Positions 1-8,412 are shown, numbered from the stretch's first letter. The stretch: DNA of 17,543 nt from an uncultured Bacteroidota bacterium (GCA_903920835.1 CAIXNQ010000237.1:1-17543); one strand, 5' to 3'. Translations and numbers: made by a program. The notes: a model not told the origin generated them from the sequence alone.

Positions 1-299
1 AAAGTTATTTGTAATGTAATTTTTTTTGATATTATTTAAAATAGGGTTGAATTAAACAAAATCACTTTTAAATGTTTATATCAAAAGATAAGAATAGCTA
101 AGTTTTTAAATGGAAACAAAAAAACAGCTTAATTAACGCCATCAATTTTCTTATTATTTATTGCATTAAAGCTAGCTTATAGTCTGAATTATCTATAATC
201 TTCTAATGATTTAGTTCTCATTAATGTCTTTTTTAGTAAAATATTAAAAAGTTTAATAAAAAAACATACTCATACTATTGATTTTCTATTAAGAAAATT
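1..299. other. AT-rich non-coding region upstream of atpD
   Basis: I see no convincing coding region on either strand in these roughly 300 bases. The sequence is very AT-rich with many A and T runs. The only small structure that stands out is a 10-bp palindrome, AAGCTAGCTT, at 169-178, which may be chance. The region ends in the atpD promoter. A gene to the left of the window could contribute upstream sequence here, but nothing in the window shows it. Confidence 0.6.
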
Positions 300-307
300 T
301 ATCTTTG
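278..307 (+). promoter_or_regulatory. Bacteroidota-type promoter for atpDC
   Basis: A TTG at 278-280 is followed after exactly 19 bp by TATCTTTG at 300-307, which fits the Bacteroidota -7 consensus TAnnTTTG. Transcription would start near 312, giving an untranslated leader of about 58 nt. The leader contains an 8-bp AT-rich inverted repeat (322-329 with 335-342, 5-nt loop). The match is visible in the sequence; promoter activity is inferred. Confidence 0.65.
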
Positions 308-369
308 CACCCTAAAAAAAGTAAGTTTTTTAATAAAACTTAAATAGCTATTTAATAAACATATAAGTA

Positions 370-1881
370 ATGTCAAAAGTAATAGGAAAAGTTGCGCAAA
401 TCATCGGGCCAGTAGTTGATGTTGTTTTTAACGGTAAAGATGTAGAATTGCCAAAAATTTATGATTCACTAGAAATCACTAAAAAAGACGGAACAATTTT
501 AGTTCTTGAAGTTCAATCTCACATCGGAGAAAACACAGTTAGAACCATTTCTATGGACTCAACTGACGGTTTGAGCAGAGGCACAGATGTTGTTGGAACA
601 GGAAATCCAATCAAAATGCCAATCGGAGCTGATGTATATGGTCGTTTGTTTAATGTAATTGGAGATGCAATTGACGGTTTAGGCAACTTGCCAAAAGATG
701 GCGAAAACGGTTTGTCAATTCACAGAGCCGCTCCAAAATTTGAAGATCTTTCAACTTCATCAGAAGTTTTATTCACAGGAATCAAAGTAATTGACCTAAT
801 TGAGCCTTATGCAAAAGGAGGAAAAATTGGTTTGTTTGGAGGTGCAGGAGTTGGAAAAACAGTATTGATTCAAGAATTAATTAATAATATCGCTAAAGGA
901 CACGGTGGACTTTCTGTATTTGCAGGAGTTGGTGAGCGAACAAGAGAAGGAAACGATTTGCTTCGTGAAATGCTTGAATCTGGAATTATTAAATATGGCG
1001 ACGCATTTATGCATTCTATGGAAGAAGGCGGATGGGATTTGTCAAAAGTTGATATGAAAGGAATGAGAGATTCTAAAGCTACTTTCGTTTTCGGTCAAAT
1101 GAATGAACCACCAGGAGCTAGAGCAAGAGTTGCTTTGTCTGGATTGTCTATTGCAGAATATTTCCGTGATGGTGCAGGTTCAGACCAAGGAAAAGATGTA
1201 TTGTTTTTCGTTGACAATATCTTCCGATTTACACAAGCAGGTTCAGAAGTTTCAGCACTTTTAGGACGTATGCCATCTGCGGTAGGATACCAACCAACAT
1301 TAGCAACAGAAATGGGTGCGATGCAAGAAAGAATTACATCTACAAACAAAGGTTCGATTACATCTGTACAAGCAGTTTATGTTCCTGCGGATGACTTAAC
1401 CGATCCAGCACCAGCAACAACATTTGCCCACTTAGATGCAACTACAGTATTATCTCGTAAAATTGCTGAGTTGGGTATTTATCCAGCAGTTGACCCATTA
1501 GATTCTACATCAAGAATTTTAACGCCACATATTCTAGGAGACGAGCACTATAATTGTGCACAAAGAGTTAAAGAAATTCTTCAAAAATACAAACAACTTC
1601 AAGATATTATTGCCATTCTAGGAATGGAAGAATTGTCAGAAGAAGATAAACTATCAGTATCAAGAGCTCGAAGAGTACAACGTTTCTTGTCACAACCTTT
1701 TCATGTAGCAGAACAATTTACAGGTTTGAAAGGTGTTTTAGTTGATATTAAAGATACTATCAAAGGATTTAATATGATTATTGATGGCGAACTCGACCAT
1801 CTTCCAGAGGCGGCTTTCAACCTAAAAGGAACTATTGAAGATGCTATTGAAGCTGGAGAAAAAATGTTAGCAGAAGCTTAA
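370..1881 (+). CDS. atpD: ATP synthase F1 subunit beta
   Basis: Catalytic beta subunit of the F1 sector of the F1Fo ATP synthase, a cytoplasmic-side membrane-associated complex that makes ATP from ADP and phosphate using the ion gradient. The 503-residue product is full length. The order is an N-terminal beta-barrel, a P-loop GGAGVGKT at 157-164 (Lys163, Thr164), the GERTREG motif with the catalytic Glu189, a Walker B region ending FFVDN around 279-283, and the family signature PAVDPLDSTS at 372-381. The lever-arm motif reads EELSEED at 420-426 in place of the textbook DELSEED. The ATG at 370 has no Shine-Dalgarno sequence, which is normal in this phylum. It is followed 10 nt later by atpC. 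The other atp genes are not adjacent, so atpD-atpC form a separate operon, as is common in Bacteroidota. Confidence 0.99.
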   Translation: MSKVIGKVAQIIGPVVDVVFNGKDVELPKIYDSLEITKKDGTILVLEVQSHIGENTVRTISMDSTDGLSRGTDVVGTGNPIKMPIGADVYGRLFNVIGDAIDGLGNLPKDGENGLSIHRAAPKFEDLSTSSEVLFTGIKVIDLIEPYAKGGKIGLFGGAGVGKTVLIQELINNIAKGHGGLSVFAGVGERTREGNDLLREMLESGIIKYGDAFMHSMEEGGWDLSKVDMKGMRDSKATFVFGQMNEPPGARARVALSGLSIAEYFRDGAGSDQGKDVLFFVDNIFRFTQAGSEVSALLGRMPSAVGYQPTLATEMGAMQERITSTNKGSITSVQAVYVPADDLTDPAPATTFAHLDATTVLSRKIAELGIYPAVDPLDSTSRILTPHILGDEHYNCAQRVKEILQKYKQLQDIIAILGMEELSEEDKLSVSRARRVQRFLSQPFHVAEQFTGLKGVLVDIKDTIKGFNMIIDGELDHLPEAAFNLKGTIEDAIEAGEKMLAEA

Positions 1882-1891
1882 TATAATAAGT

Positions 1892-2170
1892 ATGATATTA
1901 GAAATTCTTTCGCCTGAATCTTTACTCTTTAATGGAGAAGTAAATTCTGTTTTTTTACCTGGAGTTGACGGTTCATTTCAGATTTTAAATAATCACGCTC
2001 CTTTTGTTTCTTTGCTTCAAACAGGAATTGTAAAATTTTCAGGAAATAATATAAATATTAAAGAAGACAAAGCAAACAAGTTTACTAAAAATCAAGATTT
2101 TTTTTCAATAGAAATAAATTCTGGAACCATTGAAGTAAATGAAAACAAAATAATAGTTTTGGTTGACTAA
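1892..2170 (+). CDS. atpC: ATP synthase F1 subunit epsilon (short form)
   Basis: Epsilon subunit of F1, part of the central rotor stalk that couples gamma to the c-ring. The 92-residue product begins MILEILSPESLLFNGEV and contains the characteristic LPGVDGSFQILNNHAPFVS stretch of the N-terminal beta-sandwich. Canonical epsilon subunits are about 130-140 residues and have a C-terminal two-helix domain that can inhibit ATP hydrolysis. Here the protein stops right after the beta-sandwich (ending VNENKIIVLVD), so that domain is absent. The ORF ends cleanly before a terminator and shows no sign of a frameshift, so the short form looks genuine. It lies 10 nt downstream of atpD and is co-transcribed with it. 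Confidence 0.96.
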   Translation: MILEILSPESLLFNGEVNSVFLPGVDGSFQILNNHAPFVSLLQTGIVKFSGNNINIKEDKANKFTKNQDFFSIEINSGTIEVNENKIIVLVD

Positions 2171-2195
2171 ACAATTATTAAGATTTTAAAATATT

Positions 2196-2225
2196 AAAGC
2201 CAAACAGCAATGTTTGGCTTTTTTT
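2196..2225 (+). terminator. Rho-independent terminator of atpDC
   Basis: A perfect 11-bp stem, AAAGCCAAACA (2196-2206) with TGTTTGGCTTT (2211-2221), closes a GCAA tetraloop and runs into a T tract. It starts 25 nt after the atpC stop codon. Confidence 0.92.
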
Positions 2226-2288
2226 GTGCTTATACTATTATTTTTCATCTGTATTTTGAATTAAACATTGTTAATAATTTAAAATAAT

Positions 2289-2319
2289 TTTGAATTACAA
2301 ATTATAATATATAAGTTTG
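2289..2319 (+). promoter_or_regulatory. Bacteroidota-type promoter for the M36 peptidase
   Basis: TTTG at 2289-2292, a 19-bp spacer, and TAAGTTTG at 2312-2319 match the Bacteroidota promoter consensus at every defined position. Transcription should start around 2324, leaving a leader of only about 16 nt that is almost all A up to the ATG at 2340. The core-promoter geometry matches the atpD promoter upstream. Confidence 0.7.
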
Positions 2320-2339
2320 TTGACCAAAATAAAAAAAAA

Positions 2340-5045
2340 ATGAAAAAAATTACATTGTTATTCGCATTGCTTTTTGCGGTTACTGGCTTTTCGCAAGTAA
2401 ATAAAAGCACAATACAATCTTATTTAGATAAGAGTATAGAAACTTACGGATTGACTAAATCAGATGTTTCAAACTGGTCTATACAAGGAGAATCAAGTTC
2501 TACTAGTACAAACATTACTAACTATTCATTAGTTCAAGTTTTTCAAGGAGTAGAAATTGAAGGAACACAATCAAGTATTTTAATTAAAAACGATGAGGTT
2601 CTGAGATTCACAAATCATTTCGTGAAAAACCTAAATCAAAAAATTGCTAATTCAACAGCTAGTTTAGATGTTTATCAAGCAATTTCTTTAGTTTATTCAA
2701 AACAAGAACAAAACAACAAAGCAACATTCTCTATCTCTGAAACATTAGACAATGGTACAGTAAAATTAGCTGATGGTATTCGTGAAGATTTAGTTTCTGC
2801 TAAAAAAGTGTATCAAATTGATGCCGATTCTAAATACAGAATTTCTTGGTCATTTCAATATTACTCTCTAGACACGAAACACTATTGGGATATTAGAGTT
2901 GATGCTTCAACAGGGAAATTTTTGTATCAAAAAGACTTAATGATAAATTGTGGTTTTGGTAATATAAATTCAAAAAACCAATCTAAATCTCCTTTTTATA
3001 GTTTTGAGAGATTTGCTTTTGCACCAAAGAAATCATCATTTTTAGCTGTAACTCCAGGTTCATACAGAGTTATTCCATTTAATTATGAAAGCCCAAACCA
3101 CCACTCTTTCGATTTAATATCTACAACCGGTGATGCTTTAGCTTCACCAAACGGATGGCATAATGCAAGCACAACCATTGGTGGCACAACATCTACACTA
3201 ATTTATAATTATTCAAGAGGTAATAATGTACTCGCACAAGAAGATGCAGACGGAAATAACGGTACTGGAATAAGAGCTATTAGCACAGGAGGAACTGGAG
3301 TATGGACATTTGATTTTCCTTATGTAAATGGTGTTTCTCAAAACGCTCAACCAACAACTTATACTTCAGCAGCTACTACAAATTTATTCTACACTGCTAA
3401 TATTATGCACGATGTGTGGTATAAATATGGATTTACAGAGGCGAATGCTAACTTCCAATTTAAAAATCTAGGAAGAGGTGGCGTAGTAACAGCAACAGGA
3501 GATTATGTTTTGGCAGATTCACAAGATGGATATTCTCAAACTACACCAACATTAAACAATGCAAACTTTGCTCCAACAGCAGATGGAGCATCTCCAAGAA
3601 TGCAAATGTATATGTGGACGGCTGGAGCGCCTCCGACAAATTATATCACCGTAAATTCACCATCTTCAATCGCTGGATTATATGCAGCAACAACAAATGT
3701 TTTTGATACAACTGATAGAATTCCAGTTCCTGTTGCACCGAATGGAATTACAGCAGAATTGGTTCACTATACAAATGATATCAACCCTGTAAATGCAAAC
3801 CCTAATCCACTTAGTGTTCATAATGCATGTGTTGCTCCTACAAACGGAGCTGACATTACAGGAAAAATCGTATTACTAAGAAGAGGAAATTGTTTCTTTT
3901 CAAATAAAGTAAAAAATGCTCAAGATGCTGGAGCGCTTGCGGTAATTGTTTATGATACTATACCAAACAATCCTCAAAGATTAAACATGTCTTCAACTGG
4001 TGTTTTAGGAATAACTATCCCTGCTGTTTTTGTTACTAAAGAAATTGGAGAACAATTTGCAGCAGAATTAGCTAACGGTCCAGTAAATGTTAAATTAGAA
4101 GTTCCTGCTGATTTATATTTATATGCAGACGGTGATTTTGACAATGTGATTAAAAGTCACGAATATGGACATGGAATTTCAAACCGTTTAGTCGGTCATG
4201 GTGCAACAAGTTGTATGACTAATGCAGAACAAATGGGAGAAGGTTGGTCAGATTGGTTCGGTTTAATGATGCAATTAAAAACAGGCGATAATGCAACAGA
4301 TGCTAAAGGTGTTGGAACTTATGCTATAAATGAACCCGTAACAGGTGCTGGGATTCGACAATATCCGTACTCAACAGATATGTCAATAAACCCACATACT
4401 CTTAATGATTCAAATGACACAGAAGTTCATAACTTGGGTGAAACATGGGCAGTTACTTTATGGGATTTAACTTGGGCTTATATAGGTAAATACGGTTATG
4501 ATCCAGATATTTATAATGGAACAGGAGGTAATAATAAAGTGATGAGATTAGTCTTAGACGCTTTAAAACTTGAAACTTGCAACAATGCATCTTATATTTC
4601 AGGGAGAGACAATATATTTCTTGCTGAACAAAACACAACTGGAGGTCTAGATTATTGCATGATTGCAGAAGTATTTAGAAGAAGAGGTATGGGATTAAAT
4701 GCAACTTCTGGATCTGTAACTGATGCACTCGATCAAGTTGAAGATTTTACAGCATTTCCACCTAAAGCAACTTGCGATTTAGCTGTTAATTATTTTGATA
4801 ATAGCGACTTGATTAGAGTTTATCCAAACCCTAATAACGGAAAATTTAATCTAAGAATCAATAATTTTGTAGGTAAAGTAACAATGCAAATTGTTGATGT
4901 CAATGGAAGAGTTATTTTAAATGACATCAACGCTGATTTCAATACTGAAAAAACAATTGATTTATCAAATTTAGAGTCAGGAATGTACATCCTTACCGTT
5001 AAAGGAGATAAAATTAATTACTCTCATAAAATATTCAAAAACTAA
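2340..5045 (+). CDS. T9SS-secreted M36 (fungalysin) family metallopeptidase
   Basis: Secreted zinc endopeptidase, probably for extracellular protein degradation. The 901-residue precursor has a signal peptide (about 1-18, MKKITLLFALLFAVTGFSQ), an FTP/propeptide region (about 25-200), and the M36 catalytic domain. The zinc motif HEYGH lies at 607-611 with catalytic Glu608, and Glu634 in the following GEGWSDW motif is the expected third zinc ligand. A protease-associated (PA) domain is inserted before the zinc motif, at about 465-585, with VLLRRGNCFFSNKVKNAQ and GALAVIVYD. The last ~75 residues (from VYPNP at 827-831 to SHKIFKN) are a type A sorting domain that directs export by the type IX secretion system and is normally removed at the surface. 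The gene is monocistronic, with its own promoter and terminator. Family assignment is secure; the substrate is unknown. Confidence 0.96.
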   Translation: MKKITLLFALLFAVTGFSQVNKSTIQSYLDKSIETYGLTKSDVSNWSIQGESSSTSTNITNYSLVQVFQGVEIEGTQSSILIKNDEVLRFTNHFVKNLNQKIANSTASLDVYQAISLVYSKQEQNNKATFSISETLDNGTVKLADGIREDLVSAKKVYQIDADSKYRISWSFQYYSLDTKHYWDIRVDASTGKFLYQKDLMINCGFGNINSKNQSKSPFYSFERFAFAPKKSSFLAVTPGSYRVIPFNYESPNHHSFDLISTTGDALASPNGWHNASTTIGGTTSTLIYNYSRGNNVLAQEDADGNNGTGIRAISTGGTGVWTFDFPYVNGVSQNAQPTTYTSAATTNLFYTANIMHDVWYKYGFTEANANFQFKNLGRGGVVTATGDYVLADSQDGYSQTTPTLNNANFAPTADGASPRMQMYMWTAGAPPTNYITVNSPSSIAGLYAATTNVFDTTDRIPVPVAPNGITAELVHYTNDINPVNANPNPLSVHNACVAPTNGADITGKIVLLRRGNCFFSNKVKNAQDAGALAVIVYDTIPNNPQRLNMSSTGVLGITIPAVFVTKEIGEQFAAELANGPVNVKLEVPADLYLYADGDFDNVIKSHEYGHGISNRLVGHGATSCMTNAEQMGEGWSDWFGLMMQLKTGDNATDAKGVGTYAINEPVTGAGIRQYPYSTDMSINPHTLNDSNDTEVHNLGETWAVTLWDLTWAYIGKYGYDPDIYNGTGGNNKVMRLVLDALKLETCNNASYISGRDNIFLAEQNTTGGLDYCMIAEVFRRRGMGLNATSGSVTDALDQVEDFTAFPPKATCDLAVNYFDNSDLIRVYPNPNNGKFNLRINNFVGKVTMQIVDVNGRVILNDINADFNTEKTIDLSNLESGMYILTVKGDKINYSHKIFKN

Positions 5046-5075
5046 GTTATATTCTAAATTAGTTTTATAAACAAT

Positions 5076-5112
5076 AAACAGCTTTGACTTTAATGTTAAA
5101 GCTGTTTTTTTT
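5076..5112 (+). terminator. Rho-independent terminator of the M36 peptidase gene
   Basis: AAACAGCTTT (5076-5085) pairs with AAAGCTGTTT (5098-5107). The stem can extend inward by three pairs, including one G-U, to a 6-nt loop at 5089-5094. A run of T follows to 5112. It starts about 30 nt after the stop codon. Confidence 0.9.
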
Positions 5113-5171
5113 TAAATATGAAGTTAATTTCAGGTTAGTTTTTTATTTTTCACAATATTAAAAGTCGAACA

Positions 5172-5956
5172 TTGCAAGCAACAAAAAAGATAAAAATTTT
5201 ATTTACAATCCCAAATTTTGACACTGCGGGAAGTGGCAAGGTTCTTTTTGATTTGGCTAGGAGTTTGTATAAAAAAATATTTGAAGTTGAAATTGCTTGC
5301 CAAAACAACAAAGGTCCGTTATTTAAAGAAGTCGAAGCGCTAGGTCTTCCTATTCACATTATTAATTGCAACTATGCTTTACGCCCGTATTGGACTTTAT
5401 TTTATAGAGTTCAGCCATTGGTCAGTTTTTTAAAATCGAATAAGATTGATATTGTTCATTCTTGGAACTGGAGTAGTAATTGGTCTGAAATTATAGCTTG
5501 TAAGTTAGCTTATGTGTCTTATATATATACCAAAAAAGCAATGAATTGGGGTTTTCATTGGAAAATAAAAAGTTTTATTTCAGACTATATCATAACTATT
5601 AACAATGAAATGAAAGGTTATTTTTCTTATAAAAAAACCACCGTCTTATACCAATAGGTATTGACACCGCTTATTTTGACCCCAAACTATTTCTTGAAAA
5701 ACCTAATAAAGATAATAAATTTCAAATAATAACAGTAGCAAATCTGGTCGCTGTTAAAAACATCGAAGTACTTATTAATGCTATACAATTATTAAATCTA
5801 AATGAGATTCAACTTCAAATTGTAGGTGATTCCAGAAGTGAATATGCACAAGGACTTAAAGAAATGGTTAGTGACTTAGGGTTAAATGAAACAATAGAGT
5901 TTATAGACAAACAGAATGATGTTAGGCAGTTTTTAGCAGCTGCCAATCTCTATGTA
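5172..5956 (+). pseudogene. Glycosyltransferase family 4-like gene, frameshifted and truncated by an IS
   Basis: Remnant of a GT-B glycosyltransferase. Frame 1 (5172-5657, apparent TTG start, no ATG available) encodes the N-terminal domain, with KILFTIPNFDTAGSGKVLFDL at its start and KIDIVHSWNWSS further on. It stops at TAG 5655-5657. The next frame continues the same protein without a break: IPIGIDTAYFDP from 5648, then IITVANLVAVKNIEVLINAI and LAAANLYV. The two frames are joined by adding one A to the A7 run at 5631-5637, giving SYKKNHRLIPIGID. Coding similarity ends at 5956, where the IS inverted repeat begins; a short frame then runs to a stop at 5988-5990. About 100 residues of the usual C-terminal domain, including the EX7E motif region, are missing. 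It was probably the upstream member of a cluster with the GT at 7110. The acceptor and sugar cannot be inferred. Confidence 0.85.
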
Positions 5957-5972
5957 GGGTCTGCTGAAAAAC
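5955..5972 (+). repeat. Left terminal inverted repeat of the IS
   Basis: TAGGGTCTGCTGAAAAAC is the exact reverse complement of 7031-7048. Homology to the interrupted glycosyltransferase stops here (ANLYV, then IS sequence), which fixes the left boundary. Confidence 0.88.
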
Positions 5973-7046
5973 TAAAATTTCTTTATTTATAAAGGATAAG
6001 CTGTATATTTGTTATATATAAGTGCAAGGAAATATGCAAAACACCTCAAAAAATCGTGCACCTGCTCCCAAATATGTGACTACAAAACAGCTTTCATTGC
6101 CTGAATTTGAAAGTCCGTTTGAGCGAAATTTGAATCTTTCAAATCGCTGGGTTATTTTATCTAAGTTACTTAATATCTAAAAATAGCACAAAAGAATTCT
6201 AAAACAAGAAAAGATATCCGCAGAGCCCTAAAACAACAATTGAGCTATTTGGGAAGAAATATTCGTTCGATAGATAAAATTTTAGATACAATGACGGGTA
6301 TTCCTTTAAAGAAAAATCAATACAAATATCTATTAGTCATTCAGCATCTTTATCAGCAACAAAAAAAATGTATGCTACCAATACGCATAGTGTAGAAGAC
6401 CGAATTGTGAGTATTCATTAGCCTCACGTGAGGCCAATAATAAGATGAAAAGCCAAATCAAAAGTAGAATTTGGTTCAAAAATAAATATTTCATTGGTTG
6501 ATGGGATTACGTTTTTAGATGACTTTAGTTGGGATGCTTTTAATGAAGTCACACGACTAAAAAACAGTGTTGAAAAATACAAAGAACGTTTAGGATATTT
6601 ACCAAAAGAAGTTCTAGCAGACAAAATATATTGCAATAGAGAAAACAGAGCCTATCTCAAAGAAAAAGGAATAATACTCAAGGCGAAACCATTAGGAAGA
6701 CCTTCGAAACAGGCATTGTAAAATCAAGTAAGTCCAGTAAAAAGACCCGAGAGCTGTGCTCGAATAGGCGAAGCAAACCCACAGTTGAAGGAAAGTTTGG
6801 TAAACCAAAAACAGCGTAGGGTTTAGACCGTATCAAAGCAAGACTATCCAACACCAGCGAATCATGGGCAGCAAGCATTATACTAGTGCTAAACCTCGTC
6901 CACTTGGCAGAGGTTGCACTGCTATGTAAAATAGTAAAAGTACTAAAATTTATTTTTAAAGAATTTTTGGTAGTTTTTAGTTATTTTTGGTATGAAAACA
7001 AACATGAATAAAAAAATAAGGGTTGCTTGAGTTTTTCAGCAGACCC
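5957..7046 (+). mobile_element. Decayed IS5-type insertion sequence with intact ends
   Basis: About 1.09 kb bounded by inverted repeats that match perfectly over 18 bp: TAGGGTCTGCTGAAAAAC at 5955-5972 and its reverse complement at 7031-7048. Because TA is palindromic, the outer TA on each side may be a 2-bp target duplication and not part of the element. Inside is a broken transposase of the IS5/IS1182-like DDE type (6034-7011). The element lies within, and has cut off, a glycosyltransferase gene. It cannot make its own transposase, but its ends look usable in trans. Confidence 0.85.
6034..7011 (+). pseudogene. IS5-type transposase, multiply disrupted
   Basis: Recognisable transposase pieces lie in three frames. 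6034-6180 gives the N-terminus (LPEFESPFERNL, SNRWVILSKL), then a stop. From 6183 a different frame gives the pre-catalytic region (RRALKQQLSYLGRN), so most of the N-terminal DNA-binding region is deleted between them. An A8 run at 6361-6368 causes another shift. The next frame gives THSVEDRIVSI, then stops at 6419-6421 (expected Gln) and 6446-6448 (expected Gly). The DDE core follows: VEFGSKINISLVDG, LGYLPKEVLADKIYCNRENR, LKAKPLGRPSKQAL, stop at 6719-6721. A last frame (about 6765-7011) has VEGKFGKPKTA, a stop at 6817-6819, then GLDRIKARLSNTSESWAAS and the hydrophobic tail. No functional protein is possible. Confidence 0.88.
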
Positions 7047-7048
7047 TA
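7031..7048 (-). repeat. Right terminal inverted repeat of the IS
   Basis: GTTTTTCAGCAGACCCTA is the perfect 18-bp inverse of 5955-5972. It lies 19 nt after the last transposase-frame stop codon. The flanking sequence beyond it (7049-7109) does not resume a recognisable glycosyltransferase, so host sequence was also lost on this side. Confidence 0.88.
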
Positions 7049-7109
7049 TTTAATAGTAGAGGATTCAAAAAAAACCTAAATTGATTTTAATAACACAAAT
7101 TGTTCAAAA

Positions 7110-8261
7110 ATGAAAATAGCCATCTATTCAGGAACGATTCCCAGTACGGTTTTTATAGAGCGACTAATTATCGGATTGGCAAATGCTGGAATTGAAGTGC
7201 AGCTTTTTGGTCAAAAATTAAAGGATATAGATTATCCAAAAAAAGTTAGGCTTTTCACTTATTCAAATCGAGTTGACAAACTAATTTCTGTGGTAAAATA
7301 TAGCATCTTGCTGAAACTTTTTAAACCCACACAAAAACAACAGCTCGACGAAATTATTAAAAACAGCACCAACCGAATTTTAAAATACAAATCAAAATAT
7401 TATCCAGTGCTCTATCATCAACCCGATATTTTTCATATTCAATGGGCGAAAGGTTGCGAAGAATGGATTTGGGTTCAAAATTTCGAAATGAAATTAATAG
7501 TAAGCCTTAGAGGCAATCATATCAATATTGCACCTTTGGCAGACGAAACTTTGATAGCGAGTTATCAAAATAGTTTTCCAAAAGTGAATGGTTTTCATGC
7601 AGTTTCTAAAGCAATTGCAAATGAAGCTCAAAAATATGGAGCGAATCAAAATTCAATAAAAGTTATTTATAGCGGTTTGGATTTAATGAAATTTCCATTC
7701 AAATTAGATACTAATTCAAATTCAACTTTTAAAATTATTTCTGTTGGAAGATTACATTGGTTAAAAGGCTACCGTTACGGAATTCAAGCAGCAGCAAATT
7801 TAAAAACAGCAAATTTCAACTTTCATTATACAATCATTGGCATCGAAAATGACGAAGAATTATTGTTTCAACGACATCAATTAGACTTAGAAAATGAAAT
7901 AACTTTTATCAAACATCAACCATTTAAGGAGATTATAAAAGAAATTCAATCTTCCGATTTGCTCTTTTTGCCTAGCGTGGAAGAAGGTATAGCTAACGTG
8001 GTTCTTGAAGCAATGGCGCTCGGAACATTAGTTTTAACGACAGATTGTGGCGGAATGAAAGAAGTCATAATTGACGGAGAAAACGGATTTATCGTACCGT
8101 CTAGAAACGTAAAATTAATGTCTGAAAAAATTAAATTCATCAGTCAAATTGACGAAACCGAAAAGCTACGAATTAAAAAAAATGCAAGAAAAACAATCGA
8201 AAACAGGTTCAGTTCAAAGCAAATGATTGAAGGAATGGTTGGTCTTTATAATTCAATTTAA
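7110..8261 (+). CDS. Glycosyltransferase family 4 protein
   Basis: Cytoplasmic GT-B fold glycosyltransferase that would transfer a sugar from a nucleotide-activated donor, probably in surface polysaccharide, lipooligosaccharide or glycolipid assembly. The 383-residue product is full length for GT4. The N-terminal acceptor domain begins MKIAIYSGTIPSTVFIERLI. The hinge region includes IKVIYSGLDLMKFPF, and the donor domain starts IISVGRLHWLKGY. The EX7E motif is seen as Glu292 and Glu300 in EEGIANVVLEAM, followed by LTTDCGGMKEVI and GENGFIVP. The ATG overlaps a TGA (ATGA at 7110-7113) that closes a short upstream reading frame, suggesting it was once translationally coupled to a gene now lost next to the IS. 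Which promoter serves it now is unclear. Donor and acceptor are unknown. Confidence 0.93.
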   Translation: MKIAIYSGTIPSTVFIERLIIGLANAGIEVQLFGQKLKDIDYPKKVRLFTYSNRVDKLISVVKYSILLKLFKPTQKQQLDEIIKNSTNRILKYKSKYYPVLYHQPDIFHIQWAKGCEEWIWVQNFEMKLIVSLRGNHINIAPLADETLIASYQNSFPKVNGFHAVSKAIANEAQKYGANQNSIKVIYSGLDLMKFPFKLDTNSNSTFKIISVGRLHWLKGYRYGIQAAANLKTANFNFHYTIIGIENDEELLFQRHQLDLENEITFIKHQPFKEIIKEIQSSDLLFLPSVEEGIANVVLEAMALGTLVLTTDCGGMKEVIIDGENGFIVPSRNVKLMSEKIKFISQIDETEKLRIKKNARKTIENRFSSKQMIEGMVGLYNSI

Positions 8262-8412
8262 ATTAACGGTATTTCTTACAAAGCTAAATTCAGATTTATT
8301 TATTTTATATTAATTATTCAAACGATAACAAAACAAATGAATGTTAAAGTTTAAAAAACATTTACAAATATTTCGTTGATTAATTGTTTCTTTGGGTTGA
8401 AAAAAATGGCAA
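8262..8412. promoter_or_regulatory. Intergenic region with probable control sites of the two-component operon
   Basis: No terminator is evident after the glycosyltransferase. The best -7-like element is TTTCTTTG at 8387-8394 (one mismatch to TAnnTTTG) with no good -33 partner. The 10-mer GTTAAAGTTT at 8343-8352 also occurs at 10433-10442, upstream of the small secreted protein gene that follows the kinase. This makes it a candidate response-regulator site. The evidence is weak and by pattern only. Confidence 0.3.

Noticed and set aside
169..178. 10-bp palindrome AAGCTAGCTT upstream of atpD
   Set aside because: It is short, isolated and far from the promoter; there is no reason to prefer function over chance.
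4453..4638. Minus-strand ORF inside the M36 peptidase gene
   Set aside because: It lies fully inside a clear coding region, has no recognisable family and looks like an antisense shadow.
5172..5956. Functional glycosyltransferase made by programmed -1 frameshifting
   Set aside because: Slippage on the A7 run could join the frames, but the product would still lack about 100 C-terminal residues including the EX7E motif region, so a pseudogene is more likely.
6494..6721. Separate 75-residue gene
   Set aside because: It is the middle of the broken transposase; the same protein similarity continues through stops upstream and in another frame downstream.
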